Source: Paraburkholderia sp. IMGN_8
Lineage (GTDB): Bacteria; Pseudomonadota; Gammaproteobacteria; Burkholderiales; Burkholderiaceae
Assembly (NCBI RefSeq): GCF_038050405.1
Contig: NZ_CP150900.1
Span: 1,364,001 to 1,428,000, forward strand
Length of the DNA: 64,000 bases
Direction of reading: 5' to 3'
In this document: positions 25,958 through 37,452 of the stretch, piece by piece
Layout: every line of letters begins with the position of its first letter
How positions within the stretch are numbered: the stretch's first letter is position 1
Position numbers and translations under genes: made by a program
Notes under the pieces: model-generated
Seen by the model: only the letters and a program-made list of their open reading frames with translations
Told to the model about the DNA's origin: nothing
The model's database searches: none

Positions 25958-27385
25958 ATGTCAACGATCAACTACAGCGAAAAGATTCCGAACAACGTCA
26001 ATCTCGCCGATGACCGCGCGCTGCAACGCGCGCTCGAACAATGGCAGCCGAATTTTCTGTCGTGGTGGGGCGACATGGGCCCGGAGGGCTCCCACGGCTA
26101 TGACGTGTATCTGCGCACCGCGGTGAGCGTCGATGCGGGCGGCTGGGCGCATTTCGATCATGTGAAGATGCCGGACTATCGCTGGGGCATTTTCCTCACG
26201 CCCGGCGAGCAGGACCGCAAGATTCACTTCGGCGAGCACAAGGGCGAAGCCGCGTGGCAGGACGTGCCCGGCGAGCATCGCGCGAATCTGCGCCGCATTA
26301 TCGTCACGCAAGGCGACACGGAACCGGCCTCGGTCGAGCAGCAGCGGCACCTGGGCTTAACCGCGCCTTCGATGTACGACCTGCGCAACCTGTTCCAGGT
26401 GAACGTGGAAGAAGGGCGTCACCTGTGGGCGATGGTGTATCTGTTGCATCGATACTTCGGCCGTGACGGCCGTGAGGAAGCCGAAGCATTGCTCGGCCGC
26501 CGTTCGGGCGACGAAGACAATCCGCGAATTCTCGGCGCCTTCAATGAGAAAACGCCGGACTGGCTTGCGTTTTACATGTTCACGTACTTCACCGATCGCG
26601 ACGGAAAATTCCAGTTGTCGGCGCTCGCCGAGTCGGGTTTCGATCCGCTCGCGCGTACGACGAAGTTCATGCTGACCGAAGAAGCGCATCATATGTTCGT
26701 CGGCGAATCGGGTGTGTCGCGCGTGATCCAGCGCACCGCGCAGGTGATGAACGAACTGGGCACGGATGACGTCGCCAGGATTCGCGCGGCGGGCGTGATC
26801 GATCTGCCGACCATCCAGCGCTATCTGAACTTCCATTACTCGGTGACGATCGACCTGTTCGGCGCCGATCATTCGTCTAATGCAGCCACGTTCTATAGCT
26901 CGGGTCTGAAGGGCCGCTATGAAGAGAACAAGCGCGACGACGATCATCAACTGAACGGCCAGAGCTACAAGCTGCTCGACGTGCAGGACGGCAAGCTGGT
27001 CGAGCGCGAAGTGCCCATGCTCAACGCCATGAACGAAGTGCTGCGCGACGATTACATCAAGGATTCGGTGGCGGGCGTCGGGCGCTGGAACAAGGTGCTC
27101 GAGAAAGCTGGTATCGACTTCCGCATGACGGTGCCGCATAAAGCGTTCAACCGGCAGATCGGCACGTTTGCGGGCACCCGTGTGTCGCCGGACGGCCGCG
27201 TGGTGAGCGAGACCGAATGGGCCGCCAACGAAGCGAAGTGGCTCGCGACACCGGAAGACCGCGCGTATGTCGCCTCGCTGATGGGCCGCGTCACGGAGCC
27301 GGGCAAGTTCGCGAACTGGATCGCACCGCCGGCGATGGGTGTGAATCGTCAGCCGATCGATTTCGAATACGTGCGCTTCAACTGA
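25958..27385 (+). CDS. boxB: benzoyl-CoA 2,3-epoxidase, oxygenase subunit
   Basis: A 475-residue diiron epoxidase. The ligands known for BoxB align as Glu122, Glu152 and His155 (EEGRH), Asp213 (FTDRD), Glu242 and His245 (EEAHH), so the centre is intact. With reductase BoxA it forms the 2,3-epoxide of benzoyl-CoA using O2 and NADPH. The ATG follows AAGGAACC. It lies 125 bp after boxC and 59 bp before boxA. The intergenic stretch before it contains no clear terminator, so boxCBA is probably one transcript. Confidence 0.96.
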   Translation: MSTINYSEKIPNNVNLADDRALQRALEQWQPNFLSWWGDMGPEGSHGYDVYLRTAVSVDAGGWAHFDHVKMPDYRWGIFLTPGEQDRKIHFGEHKGEAAWQDVPGEHRANLRRIIVTQGDTEPASVEQQRHLGLTAPSMYDLRNLFQVNVEEGRHLWAMVYLLHRYFGRDGREEAEALLGRRSGDEDNPRILGAFNEKTPDWLAFYMFTYFTDRDGKFQLSALAESGFDPLARTTKFMLTEEAHHMFVGESGVSRVIQRTAQVMNELGTDDVARIRAAGVIDLPTIQRYLNFHYSVTIDLFGADHSSNAATFYSSGLKGRYEENKRDDDHQLNGQSYKLLDVQDGKLVEREVPMLNAMNEVLRDDYIKDSVAGVGRWNKVLEKAGIDFRMTVPHKAFNRQIGTFAGTRVSPDGRVVSETEWAANEAKWLATPEDRAYVASLMGRVTEPGKFANWIAPPAMGVNRQPIDFEYVRFN

Positions 27386-27444
27386 GCGTCAGCGGAAGAA
27401 GTGCGCGGCGAACGCATGCGCGGTAATACACGGTGGAGGAAGTC

Positions 27445-28683
27445 ATGAACGGCCCAGTATCGATCGAAGTCCTCAGGCAGCATCTGATCGATCCGGAAAT
27501 CTGCATTCGCTGCAATACCTGCGAAGAGACTTGCCCGGTCGATGCGATCACGCACGACGAGAACAACTATGTGGTCAAGGCGGATATCTGCAACGGCTGC
27601 ATGGCGTGTGTGCCGCCGTGTCCGACCGGCGCGATCGACAACTGGCGCACCGTGTTGAAAGCCGACGCGTATTCCATCGACGAGCAGTTCACCTGGGACG
27701 TGTTGCCGGAACAGAACACGATGGCAGTACCCGCTGCCGATGAGGCGGCGGCCGGAGCATCAGGCGACACGACGGCGGAGGCGAGCGGCATCGAAGTCGA
27801 TACCGTGCGCGGTTCGGTCGTGCCGCCGTGGTCCGCCGCGAAGCCGTATGTGAATCTCTACACGCATAAGGATCCGACCACGGCAACGGTGGTCGGCAAC
27901 TACCGGCTCACCGACGGTTCGACCGATAGCGATATTCATCACATCGTGCTCGATTTCGGCTCGATGCCGTTTCCGGTGCTGGAAGGCCAGTCGATCGGCA
28001 TTCTGCCGCCGGGCTCGACCGCCGACGGCCGCACGCATCATGCGCGGCAGTATTCGATTGCCAGCCCCCGCGACGGCGAGCGGCCCGGCTACAACAACGT
28101 CTCGCTGACCGTGAAGCGCGTGACCCAGGAGCATGGCGATGCGACCGATGGCGTGTGCTCGAACTATCTGTGCGATCTGAAGAAGGGCGACGTGGTCAAG
28201 GTGATCGGGCCGTTCGGCGGCACCTTCCTGATGCCGAATCATCCGAACTCGCATCTGTTGATGATTTGCACGGGCACCGGTTCGGCGCCGATGCGCGCGA
28301 TGACCGAGTATCGCCGGCGGCGCCGTCTGAAAGGCGCGACCGGCAAACTGATGCTGTTCTTCGGCGCGCGCACGAAAGAAGAATTACCTTACTTCGGGCC
28401 GCTGACGAATCTGCCGAAGGACTTCATCGATACGAATCTGGCGTTTTCGCGCACGGTGGGGCAGCCCAGGCGGTATGTGCAGGACGCGATGCGCGAACGC
28501 GCGGTCGATGTCGCGCACATGCTCAAGGACGACAACACGCATATCTACGTGTGCGGATTAAAGGGCATGGAAGATGGCGTGTTGCAGGCGCTCAGGGAAA
28601 TCGGCGAACAGCATCAGATGGATTGGGAAGCGCTGTGGGCGAAGCTGAAACGGGAGGGGCGGTTGCATCTGGAGACTTATTGA
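27445..28683 (+). CDS. boxA: benzoyl-CoA 2,3-epoxidase, reductase subunit
   Basis: A 412-residue iron-sulfur flavoprotein. Two [4Fe-4S] motifs sit at the N-terminus ([12 protein letters not shown] and [12 protein letters not shown], residues about 20-65). After an Ala/Gly-rich linker comes a ferredoxin-NADP reductase-type module: FAD site [12 protein letters not shown] and NADP site [16 protein letters not shown]. It passes electrons from NADPH to BoxB. The ATG at 27445 follows GGTGGAGGA; the in-frame start at 27433 overlaps that site. It ends the box unit and is followed by a hairpin terminator shared with the convergent TetR gene. Confidence 0.95.
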   Translation: MNGPVSIEVLRQHLIDPEICIRCNTCEETCPVDAITHDENNYVVKADICNGCMACVPPCPTGAIDNWRTVLKADAYSIDEQFTWDVLPEQNTMAVPAADEAAAGASGDTTAEASGIEVDTVRGSVVPPWSAAKPYVNLYTHKDPTTATVVGNYRLTDGSTDSDIHHIVLDFGSMPFPVLEGQSIGILPPGSTADGRTHHARQYSIASPRDGERPGYNNVSLTVKRVTQEHGDATDGVCSNYLCDLKKGDVVKVIGPFGGTFLMPNHPNSHLLMICTGTGSAPMRAMTEYRRRRRLKGATGKLMLFFGARTKEELPYFGPLTNLPKDFIDTNLAFSRTVGQPRRYVQDAMRERAVDVAHMLKDDNTHIYVCGLKGMEDGVLQALREIGEQHQMDWEALWAKLKREGRLHLETY

Positions 28684-28718
28684 ACGCCGGCGCTTTCGAT
28701 CGCGTCATGTCATAGCGA

Positions 28719-28756
28719 AACGGCCCCGCTGCTTCCCGGAAGCAACGGGGCTGTTC
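28719..28756. terminator. intrinsic terminator between boxA and the TetR gene
   Basis: CCCCGCTGCTTCC pairs with GGAAGCAACGGGG with one mismatch, and a T-rich tail (CTGTTCTTATCTT) follows on the plus strand. It lies between the convergent 3' ends of boxA and the TetR-family gene. Confidence 0.75.
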
Positions 28757-29554
28757 TTATCTTGCCGGGTCTGCGCCGTCTTCATGCTGCGCCGGCGACA
28801 CCGCCCCGCACGCCCGAATCACCAACTGCACGACTTCCTCTGTCGTCGCCTCGAACGCCTTCTGCGACAACGCGCGCTTGCCCTTGAGCGCGCGAATCTG
28901 CGCGTCGAAGTCGGCGTAATGCTGGGTGGTCGCCCAGATCATGTACATCAGCGTTTGCGCGTCCACGGGCGCCAGCAGGCCGCGCGCGATCCAGTTGTCG
29001 ATCACCGTTACCCGGCTGTCGAGCCACGGCTTCACGCGCCCGGTGAGGATGTCCTGCATATGCTCCGCGCCGTGGATGATCTCGCTCGCCCACACCTTCG
29101 AGCCGAGCGGCCGGCGGCGCGACAATTCCATTTTTGCGCGCACGTACCCGCCAATCGCGACGACCGGATCGTCGTTGCATTCGAACGTATCGGCGGCGCG
29201 ATACCAGTCTTCGAACAGATCTTCGAGCACGCGCCGATACAGCGCGAGCTTGGTCGGGAAGTAGTAATGCAAGTTAGCTTTCGGTAAGCCTGCACGTTCC
29301 GCGATCATTGCGGTGCTGGTGCCGTCCAGCCCGCGCTCCGCAAAAACCGCCTCGGCGCACGCCAATAAATGCGCTTCATTCGACTCGCGAATGTGCGCCT
29401 TGCGCCGCCGCAAAGGTGTGCGGGTTTCATCGTTTATTTCGTCGCTTTCTGTGATGTCGGCAGCCACGTCGTCGTCTCTCATGTTCGCCCTGAGCGGCAT
29501 GTGTGCCGCGTCGCGCTTCATTCTAGTCGTTTGGACGCCGATGGACACGCGCAT
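28757..29554 (-). CDS. TetR-family regulator of pyrimidine catabolism (RutR-like)
   Basis: A TetR-family regulator of up to 265 residues. The helix-turn-helix is GTSTAMIAERAGLPKANLHYYFPTK, split here at GLPKANLHYYF, about residues 70-100, and the C-terminal domain has the RutR-type segments KVWASEIIHGAEHMQ and YMIWATTQHYADF. RutR senses pyrimidines and controls their breakdown. Several in-frame starts exist: the ATG at 29554 has AGGA 9 nt upstream, while ATG 29482 would give a protein of more usual length. It is divergent from the pyrimidine catabolic operon, with a palindromic operator between them. Confidence 0.88.
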   Translation of the reverse strand: MRVSIGVQTTRMKRDAAHMPLRANMRDDDVAADITESDEINDETRTPLRRRKAHIRESNEAHLLACAEAVFAERGLDGTSTAMIAERAGLPKANLHYYFPTKLALYRRVLEDLFEDWYRAADTFECNDDPVVAIGGYVRAKMELSRRRPLGSKVWASEIIHGAEHMQDILTGRVKPWLDSRVTVIDNWIARGLLAPVDAQTLMYMIWATTQHYADFDAQIRALKGKRALSQKAFEATTEEVVQLVIRACGAVSPAQHEDGADPAR

Positions 29555-29656
29555 TCTCGACGTCCTATAAACGCATGTTGCAACGCAATGGCACGCTTCT
29601 CGCTATGTTTCCCACCGTACGAAAAGCATTGATTTGGCGGCTTTAATCGTCTACAA

Positions 29657-29674
29657 CCTGTCCAACTGGACAGG
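29657..29674. promoter_or_regulatory. palindrome CCTGTCCA-AC-TGGACAGG, candidate RutR-type operator
   Basis: An 18-bp palindrome with perfect 8-bp arms lies between the divergent TetR regulator and the amidohydrolase gene. It has the same architecture as the E. coli RutR consensus (TTGACCA-N2-TGGTCAA): same length, same 2-bp centre and CCA/TGG inner halves. It is the best operator candidate for the whole pyrimidine module. Confidence 0.65.
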
Positions 29675-29822
29675 ATTGGAAGAGCGGGCGATGCCCCAGG
29701 GTTTGCCCTCTGTATAAGAGGCGATCGAAGGCATCGAGTGTGCACCGCCGCCGTGCGGCCACGCCCCAAAACCGCCGCCGATGCACCAGTTTCATGTCGG
29801 TTCACCGAAAGGAGCGAGACGA

Positions 29823-31103
29823 ATGACCGCAGTATCCGAAGCGCTGAAGCACTCAGAACCCGCTACATCGATCAAGGTCGATGGCAAGCGGCTGTGGGAC
29901 AGCCTGATGACGATGGCGAAGATCGGCGCGACGCCGAAAGGCGGTGTCTGCCGCCTGGCGCTGACCGACCTCGACAAAGAAGGGCGCGACCTGATCGTCA
30001 GTTGGGCGAAGGAAGCGGGGTGCACTGTCTCAGTCGATCAGATGGGCAACGTGTTCATGCGCCGTGCCGGGCGCAACCCCGATGCGTTGCCGGTGATGAC
30101 CGGCTCGCATGCGGATTCTCAGCCTACCGGCGGCCGTTTCGACGGCATTTACGGCGTGCTGGGCGGACTCGAAGTGATCCGCAGCCTGAACGACCACGGC
30201 ATCGAGACCGAGCATCCGGTCGAAGTGGTGATCTGGACCAACGAGGAAGGCTCGCGCTTCGCGCCGGCGATGGTCGCCTCAGGCGTATTCGCTGGCGTCT
30301 TCACGCTGGAATACGGCCTCTCGCGCAAGGACGTGGACGGCAAGACGATCGGCGAGGAACTCAAGCGTATCGGCTATGCAGGCGATCTTCCGTGCGGTGG
30401 CCGCCCATTGCATGCGGCGTTCGAATTGCACATCGAACAAGGGCCGATTCTCGAAGCGGAGCAGAAAACCATTGGCGTCGTGACCGATGCGCAAGGTCAG
30501 CGCTGGTACGAAATCACCCTGACGGGACAGGAAGCGCACGCGGGTCCAACGCCGATGCCGCGTCGTCGCGACGCACTGCTCGGCGCCGCGCGCGTGGTCG
30601 ATCTGGTCAATCGCATCGGTCTCGACAACGCGCCGTTCGGCTGCGCGACGGTCGGCATGATGCAGGTCTATCCGAACTCGCGCAACGTGATACCGGGGCG
30701 TGTGTTTTTCACCGTCGATTTCCGTCATCCGGACGATGCGGTGCTCGCGAAGATGGATGCCGCGTTGCGCGAAGGCGTGGCGGCCATTGCGAGCGGCATC
30801 GGTCTGGACACCGAGCTTGAGCAAATCTTTTACTACGCACCGGTCGCTTTCGATGAAGCCTGCGTGAAGTCTGTGCGCGCCGCGGCAGAACGCTTCGGCT
30901 ATTCGCATCGCAACATGGTGTCCGGTGCGGGACACGACGCCTGTTATCTGTCGCAAGTCGCGCCGACCTCGATGGTGTTCGTGCCTTGCATCGACGGGAT
31001 CAGTCACAACGAGATCGAGGACGCCACCTTCGAATGGATCGAGGCAGGCGCCAACGTGTTGCTGCACGCGATGCTGGGGCGTGCATGCGAGCCGGTTTCA
31101 TAA
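29823..31103 (+). CDS. Zn-dependent amidohydrolase (beta-ureidopropionase / N-carbamoyl amino acid hydrolase type)
   Basis: A 426-residue M20/M28-type hydrolase. Metal-binding segments are GSHADSQPTGGRFDG, WTNEEGSRFAPAM and ELHIEQGPILE, and the substrate-gating GQEAHAGPTPMPRRRD is characteristic of allantoate and N-carbamoyl-amino-acid amidohydrolases. Its place with preTA and dihydropyrimidinase points to N-carbamoyl-beta-alanine hydrolysis, the last step, giving beta-alanine, CO2 and ammonia. The ATG at 29823 follows AAAGGAGCGAGA. It is the first gene of the pyrimidine operon. Confidence 0.92.
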   Translation: MTAVSEALKHSEPATSIKVDGKRLWDSLMTMAKIGATPKGGVCRLALTDLDKEGRDLIVSWAKEAGCTVSVDQMGNVFMRRAGRNPDALPVMTGSHADSQPTGGRFDGIYGVLGGLEVIRSLNDHGIETEHPVEVVIWTNEEGSRFAPAMVASGVFAGVFTLEYGLSRKDVDGKTIGEELKRIGYAGDLPCGGRPLHAAFELHIEQGPILEAEQKTIGVVTDAQGQRWYEITLTGQEAHAGPTPMPRRRDALLGAARVVDLVNRIGLDNAPFGCATVGMMQVYPNSRNVIPGRVFFTVDFRHPDDAVLAKMDAALREGVAAIASGIGLDTELEQIFYYAPVAFDEACVKSVRAAAERFGYSHRNMVSGAGHDACYLSQVAPTSMVFVPCIDGISHNEIEDATFEWIEAGANVLLHAMLGRACEPVS

Positions 31104-31226
31104 CGCTTCGGCGGTAGCGGTCGATTCACTAGCCTCACCGTAGTGCCCATAAAACATGCCGTCCCGGCTCCGCTCCAGCGCAGCCGGCAGGTACGGCTAC
31201 GTCCTCACATCGAAGAAGGAACGTGT

Positions 31227-32576
31227 ATGGCTATCAAGCAAACCGGCGACATTGCCGCTCAGCGCCTGTCGCCCGATCAGCTCTCGTGCGAGTTTGCCGA
31301 CATCGCGCCGTTGCTCGACGCGAGCGCCGCGGCCGCGGCGGCGAGCCGTTGTCACTACTGTTACGACGCGCCTTGCGTGAATGCGTGTCCGACGCAAATC
31401 GACATTCCCAGTTTCATTCGCAAGATCAGCAACGGCAATCTGAAGGGTGCGGCCGTCGACATTCTGTCGGCGAATCCTTTGGGTGGCATGTGCGCGCGCG
31501 TTTGCCCGACCGAGATTCTTTGCGAGGGCGCTTGCGTGCGTAACCATCAGGACGCGAAGCCGGTGGCGATCGGCGCGCTGCAACGTCATGCGACCGATTG
31601 GGCGATGGCGCGCGGCGAGGTGCTGTTCAAGCGCGCGGCTGAAACGGGCCGGCATGTCGCCGTGGTCGGCGCGGGGCCGGCGGGGCTCGCTTGCGCGCAT
31701 CGTCTCGCTTTGGCTGGTCATCGCGTGACGATTTTCGATTCGCATGAGAAAGCGGGCGGTCTCAACGAATACGGCATCGCAGCTTATAAAACAGTCGATG
31801 ATTTCGCACAGCGTGAAGTGGAATGGCTGTGCTCGGTCGGTGGCATTGAAATCAGACACGGCGTGACGTTGGGGCGTGATGTGAGCCTCGATGCGTTGCG
31901 CCACGAACATGATGCGGTGTTTCTCGCGATTGGCCTGAGTGGCGTGCGCGCGTTGGCGATGGAAGGCGAAGACCTGAGCGGCGTCATGAACGCGGTGGAT
32001 TTCATCGAACAGGTGCGCAGCGCAAGCAATTTCGGCACGGTGCCGGTGGGCCGGCGCGTCGTCGTGATCGGTGGCGGCAATACCGCGGTGGATGCGGCGG
32101 TGCAGAGCCACAAGCTCGGTGCGACGTCGGTGACGATGGTGTACCGGCGCGGCGTCGAATCGATGAGCGCGACGTGGGTCGAGCGTGAATTCGCGCAAAC
32201 CAATGGCGTCACGCTTATTACACATGCAAAGCCGATGCGTTTGATTGGCGAAGGCGGCGTGGTCACGGGTGTCGAATTCGAGCGCACGTCGAGCGAAGGC
32301 AATCAGGAGCGCTTTGTGGTCGAAGCCGACATGGTGCTCAAGGCGATCGGCCAGACGCTGGTGCCGGTCGGTATCGAGCGGGAGCTTTTGACGCTGGACG
32401 GCAGCCGTATCGCGGTCGATGCAAACGGGCGGACCTCGCTGCCCGATGTGTGGGCAGGCGGCGATTGCGCGGCTACGGGCGCCGTCGATCTCACGGTGCA
32501 GTCCGTGCAGGACGGCAAAGTCGCCGCTGCCGCGATCGACGCTTTGTTCGCCCGCACGGCGATCAAAGCTGCATAA
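31227..32576 (+). CDS. preT: NAD-dependent dihydropyrimidine dehydrogenase, subunit PreT
   Basis: A 449-residue flavoprotein with an N-terminal iron-sulfur domain (cysteines in CHYCYDAPCVNACPTQ and CARVCPTEILCEGACV) and two Rossmann motifs, VAVVGAGPAGLACAHRLA for FAD and VVVIGGGNTAVDAA for NAD. This equals the N-terminal half of eukaryotic dihydropyrimidine dehydrogenase. It feeds electrons from NADH to PreA. The ATG at 31227 follows GAAGGAA; the longer open frame from 31143 lacks a ribosome site. It lies 47 bp before preA. Confidence 0.94.
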   Translation: MAIKQTGDIAAQRLSPDQLSCEFADIAPLLDASAAAAAASRCHYCYDAPCVNACPTQIDIPSFIRKISNGNLKGAAVDILSANPLGGMCARVCPTEILCEGACVRNHQDAKPVAIGALQRHATDWAMARGEVLFKRAAETGRHVAVVGAGPAGLACAHRLALAGHRVTIFDSHEKAGGLNEYGIAAYKTVDDFAQREVEWLCSVGGIEIRHGVTLGRDVSLDALRHEHDAVFLAIGLSGVRALAMEGEDLSGVMNAVDFIEQVRSASNFGTVPVGRRVVVIGGGNTAVDAAVQSHKLGATSVTMVYRRGVESMSATWVEREFAQTNGVTLITHAKPMRLIGEGGVVTGVEFERTSSEGNQERFVVEADMVLKAIGQTLVPVGIERELLTLDGSRIAVDANGRTSLPDVWAGGDCAATGAVDLTVQSVQDGKVAAAAIDALFARTAIKAA

Positions 32577-32623
32577 GCGACCTTCACACCAAGACAGAAA
32601 CTGCTGTCCCCAAGGAGCCGAAC

Positions 32624-33964
32624 ATGGCCGATTTGCGCTGTACGATTGCCGGCATCACGTCGCCGAACCCTTTCTGGCTCGCCTCCGCGCCGCCGACCGA
32701 CAAAGCCTATAACGTGAACCGCGCGTTCGAAGCGGGCTGGGGCGGCGTGGTGTGGAAGACGCTGGGCCTGGACCCGAATGTAGTGAACGTCAGCTCGCGC
32801 TATGGCGCGGTGCAATGGAACGGTCAGCGCATCGCCGGGCTGAACAACATCGAACTGATTACCGACCGTCCGCTCGATATCAACTTGCGCGAGATCACGC
32901 AAGTCAAACGCGACTGGCCGGACCGCGCGATGATCGTCTCCCTGATGGTGCCGTGCAACGAACGCGACTGGAAATGGATCCTGCCGCTTGTCGAAGACAC
33001 CGGCGCCGATGCGGTCGAACTGAACTTCGGCTGCCCGCACGGCATGAGCGAACGCGGCATGGGCGCGGCGGTCGGCCAGGTGCCCGAGTATGTCGAGATG
33101 GTCACGCGCTGGGTCAAGGAAGGCACCAGGCTGCCGTGCCTCGTGAAGCTCACGCCGAATATCAGCGACATTCGCCTCGGCTCGCGCGCGGCCTATAAAG
33201 GCGGCGCGGACGGCGTGTCGCTGATCAACACGATCAACTCGATCGTCGCGGTCGATCTCGACGCGATGTCGCCATTGCCGATGGTCGACGGCAAAGGCAC
33301 GCACGGCGGCTACTGCGGCCCGGCGGTGAAGCCGATCGCGCTGAACATGGTCGCCGAAATCGCCCGCGACGTGGAAACGCCGAATCTGCCGATCTCCGGC
33401 ATCGGCGGCATTTCGACGTGGCGCGACGCGGCCGAGTTCATGGTGCTCGGCGCGGGCAGCGTGCAGGTCTGCACGGCGGCGATGCACTACGGTTTCCGGA
33501 TCGTCTCCGATCTCGCCGACGGCCTGTCGAACTGGATGGACGAAAAAGGCTACGCGACGCTCGACGACATTCGCGGCCGCGCCGTGCCGAACGTCACCGA
33601 CTGGAAGTACCTGAACCTCAAGTACGACATCAAGGCGCGCATCGATCAGGACAAGTGCATCCAGTGCGGGCTGTGCCACATCGCCTGCGAAGACACGGCG
33701 CACCAGGCGATCATGAAAGAAAAAGATGGCGTCCGGCATTTTGAAGTGATGGACTCCGAATGTGTCGGCTGCAATCTGTGCATGCACGTGTGCCCTGTCG
33801 AGCAATGCATCACGATGGAGCGCGTGGACAGCGGCGAGTACGCGAACTGGACCACGCATCCGAACAACCCGTCGCGGGTGACTGCCGGCGAGAGCGACGC
33901 CGTGGAAACCGCAGAAACCGCTGAGCACGCACATGCTCACGCGGCAGCGGCGAAAGCGGCCTGA
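32624..33964 (+). CDS. preA: NAD-dependent dihydropyrimidine dehydrogenase, subunit PreA
   Basis: A 446-residue FMN-containing dihydroorotate-dehydrogenase-like barrel with a C-terminal ferredoxin domain. The active-site loop ELNFGCPHGMSERGMG keeps the catalytic cysteine of the family, and the two [4Fe-4S] motifs are CIQCGLCHIACE and CVGCNLCMHVCPVEQC. It reduces uracil or thymine to the dihydro form in the cytoplasm with PreT. The C-terminus has an unusual His/Ala-rich tail (EHAHAHAAAAKAA). CAAGGAG precedes the ATG. Confidence 0.95.
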   Translation: MADLRCTIAGITSPNPFWLASAPPTDKAYNVNRAFEAGWGGVVWKTLGLDPNVVNVSSRYGAVQWNGQRIAGLNNIELITDRPLDINLREITQVKRDWPDRAMIVSLMVPCNERDWKWILPLVEDTGADAVELNFGCPHGMSERGMGAAVGQVPEYVEMVTRWVKEGTRLPCLVKLTPNISDIRLGSRAAYKGGADGVSLINTINSIVAVDLDAMSPLPMVDGKGTHGGYCGPAVKPIALNMVAEIARDVETPNLPISGIGGISTWRDAAEFMVLGAGSVQVCTAAMHYGFRIVSDLADGLSNWMDEKGYATLDDIRGRAVPNVTDWKYLNLKYDIKARIDQDKCIQCGLCHIACEDTAHQAIMKEKDGVRHFEVMDSECVGCNLCMHVCPVEQCITMERVDSGEYANWTTHPNNPSRVTAGESDAVETAETAEHAHAHAAAAKAA

Positions 33965-34078
33965 AACATGAAGTCCCTATAAAAACGATGCGCTTGTACT
34001 GAACCCTTGTTTTCCCCAAAAGGCCTGACGCGCCACCAGAAGATGCGCAGGCCTCAACGATCCAGTGGAGATCTTTCG

Positions 34079-35590
34079 ATGAAGCAGACAGCGCAACCCG
34101 TCGAACCGCACTTTGCGGCCGGCGCGCAGGGCAGCAGTCTTTACAACGACGACCTTGCGCCGACCGGCGCCGCGCAGCGTACATGGAGGTGGTATCACTT
34201 CGCCGCGCTCTGGGTGGGGATGGTGATGAACATTGCGTCGTACATGCTCGCCGCCGGCTTGACGGAGGAGGGCATGTCGCCGTGGCAGGCAGTGGTGACC
34301 GTGCTGCTCGGCAATCTGATCGTGCTGGTGCCGATGCTGCTGATCGGCCATGCGGGCGCGAAGCACGGCATTCCGTATGCGGTGCTGGTACGCTCGTCGT
34401 TCGGCACGCAAGGGGCAAAACTACCGGCGATGCTGCGCGCGATCGTCGCGTGCGGCTGGTACGGCATTCAGACGTGGCTCGGCGGCAGCGCGATCTACAC
34501 GTTGCTGAACATTCTCACCGGCAACGCGCTGCACGGCGCGGCCTTGCCGTTTCTCGACATCTCGCTCGCACAATTGGCGTGCTTTCTCGTCTTCTGGGCA
34601 TTGCAGATCTACTTCATCGTGCACGGCACCGATTCGATCCGCTGGCTCGAAAGCTGGTCCGCGCCGATCAAGATCGTGATGTGTATCGCGCTGGTGTGGT
34701 GGGCGACCTCGAAAGCGGGCGGTCTCGGCACGATGCTGTCGGCGCCGTCGCAGTTCGTCGCCGGCGGGAAGAAGGAAGGACTGTTCTGGGTAACGTTCTG
34801 GCCGGGGCTCACAGCGATGGTCGGCTTCTGGGCCACGCTCGCACTGAACATTCCGGACTTCACGCGCTTTGCCAGATCGCAGCGAGACCAGATCGTCGGC
34901 CAGTCGATCGGCCTGCCGGTACCGATGGCGTTGCTCTCGGTGATTTCGGTCGTGGTGACGTCGGCTACCGTGGTGATCTACGGCAAGGCGATCTGGGACC
35001 CGATCGATCTGACGAGCCGCATGACCGGTATCGGCGTCGGCCTCGCGCTGATCATTCTGACGCTCGATACGATGTCCTGCAATCTCGCGGCGAACCTGGT
35101 CGGCCCCGCCTATGATTTTTCCAGCCTGTGGCCCAAGGGTATTTCGTATCGCGCGGGCGGCATGATTACCGCGACGATCGCCATCGTGATGATGCCGTGG
35201 AAGATTCTCGCCACCACGCAAGGCTATATCTTCACGTGGCTGGTCGGGTACTCCGCGTTGCTCGGGCCGGTGGCGGGCATTCTGATGGTCGACTACTTCC
35301 TGATTCGCGGCACCCGCCTTGATGCGCGCGAACTGTTCGACGAAAACGGCGAGTACAGCTACACGGGCGGGTGGAATATCGGCGCGGTGGTCGCGTTGCT
35401 GGTCGGTGTGCTGCCGAATCTGCCGGGCTTCCTGCACACCGCGTTTCCGGCATCGTTTCCGAATGTGCCGGCGTTCTTCAATACGCTTTATACGTATGCC
35501 TGGTTTGTCGGACTCGCGTTGGCGTCGATCGTATATAGCGCCTGGATGAAGTTCAGTAAGGGACCGAGTGCGAGAGTGGCGAGCGCATGA
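34079..35590 (+). CDS. NCS1-family pyrimidine/cytosine-type permease
   Basis: A 503-residue inner-membrane transporter with about twelve hydrophobic helices. The N-terminal WRWYHFAALWVGMVMNIASYM segment (broken around the first helix) and LNIPDFTRFARSQRDQI are hallmarks of the nucleobase:cation symporter-1 family. Its place between preA and dihydropyrimidinase suggests uracil, thymine or hydantoin import. The ATG at 34079 follows GTGGAG; an upstream start at 34007 has no ribosome site. The protein ends with a cytoplasmic KFSKGPSARVASA tail. Confidence 0.92.
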   Translation: MKQTAQPVEPHFAAGAQGSSLYNDDLAPTGAAQRTWRWYHFAALWVGMVMNIASYMLAAGLTEEGMSPWQAVVTVLLGNLIVLVPMLLIGHAGAKHGIPYAVLVRSSFGTQGAKLPAMLRAIVACGWYGIQTWLGGSAIYTLLNILTGNALHGAALPFLDISLAQLACFLVFWALQIYFIVHGTDSIRWLESWSAPIKIVMCIALVWWATSKAGGLGTMLSAPSQFVAGGKKEGLFWVTFWPGLTAMVGFWATLALNIPDFTRFARSQRDQIVGQSIGLPVPMALLSVISVVVTSATVVIYGKAIWDPIDLTSRMTGIGVGLALIILTLDTMSCNLAANLVGPAYDFSSLWPKGISYRAGGMITATIAIVMMPWKILATTQGYIFTWLVGYSALLGPVAGILMVDYFLIRGTRLDARELFDENGEYSYTGGWNIGAVVALLVGVLPNLPGFLHTAFPASFPNVPAFFNTLYTYAWFVGLALASIVYSAWMKFSKGPSARVASA

Positions 35591-35643
35591 CACGAGCGCA
35601 TGAAGCAAGCGAAGTACGTAACACCGAAACCAGCAGTTGATAA

Positions 35644-37107
<1,464 letters not shown>

Positions 37108-37120
37108 GCAGTTTGCAATC

Positions 37121-37151
37121 AAACGGGCGGCCTTGGTGCCGCCCGTTTTTC
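37121..37151 (+). terminator. intrinsic terminator after hydA
   Basis: AACGGGCGGC (37122-37131) pairs with GCCGCCCGTT (37138-37147), loop CTTGGT, followed by a short T run. It closes the pyrimidine operon. From here to 37452 no gene is seen; the stretch should hold the promoter of the ABC importer, but no convincing -35/-10 pair or operator was found. Confidence 0.85.
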
Positions 37152-37452
37152 GACGCCGTGCGCTCGCCGCGGCGACACACTTCTCGCGTTTTCCCCGATG
37201 GCGCCCGGCACGTGTTCCGTGTTGCGATGCATGCCGCATCTGTCTTATCTGCTGTAGAGTCTATTTCCGCGTCGCATAAGATGCTTTGGCTGTCCGCTTA
37301 GCACGCAAGCGCATATTGATCGGAAACCTGATCCTTTGTAAAAACACAGACCGTTTGCTACAGTCCGGCCACTCTGCCGGGCTCGACGGCCGGCGGAAAG
37401 TGCCGAACACAAGACCAAGCAACCGACGTAGCAAACTTTACGGAGCCACCTG

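Noticed and set aside
37161..37452. Riboswitch or attenuator upstream of the amino acid ABC importer
   Set aside because: No conserved aptamer core, no leader peptide enriched in one amino acid and no T-tailed hairpin were found.
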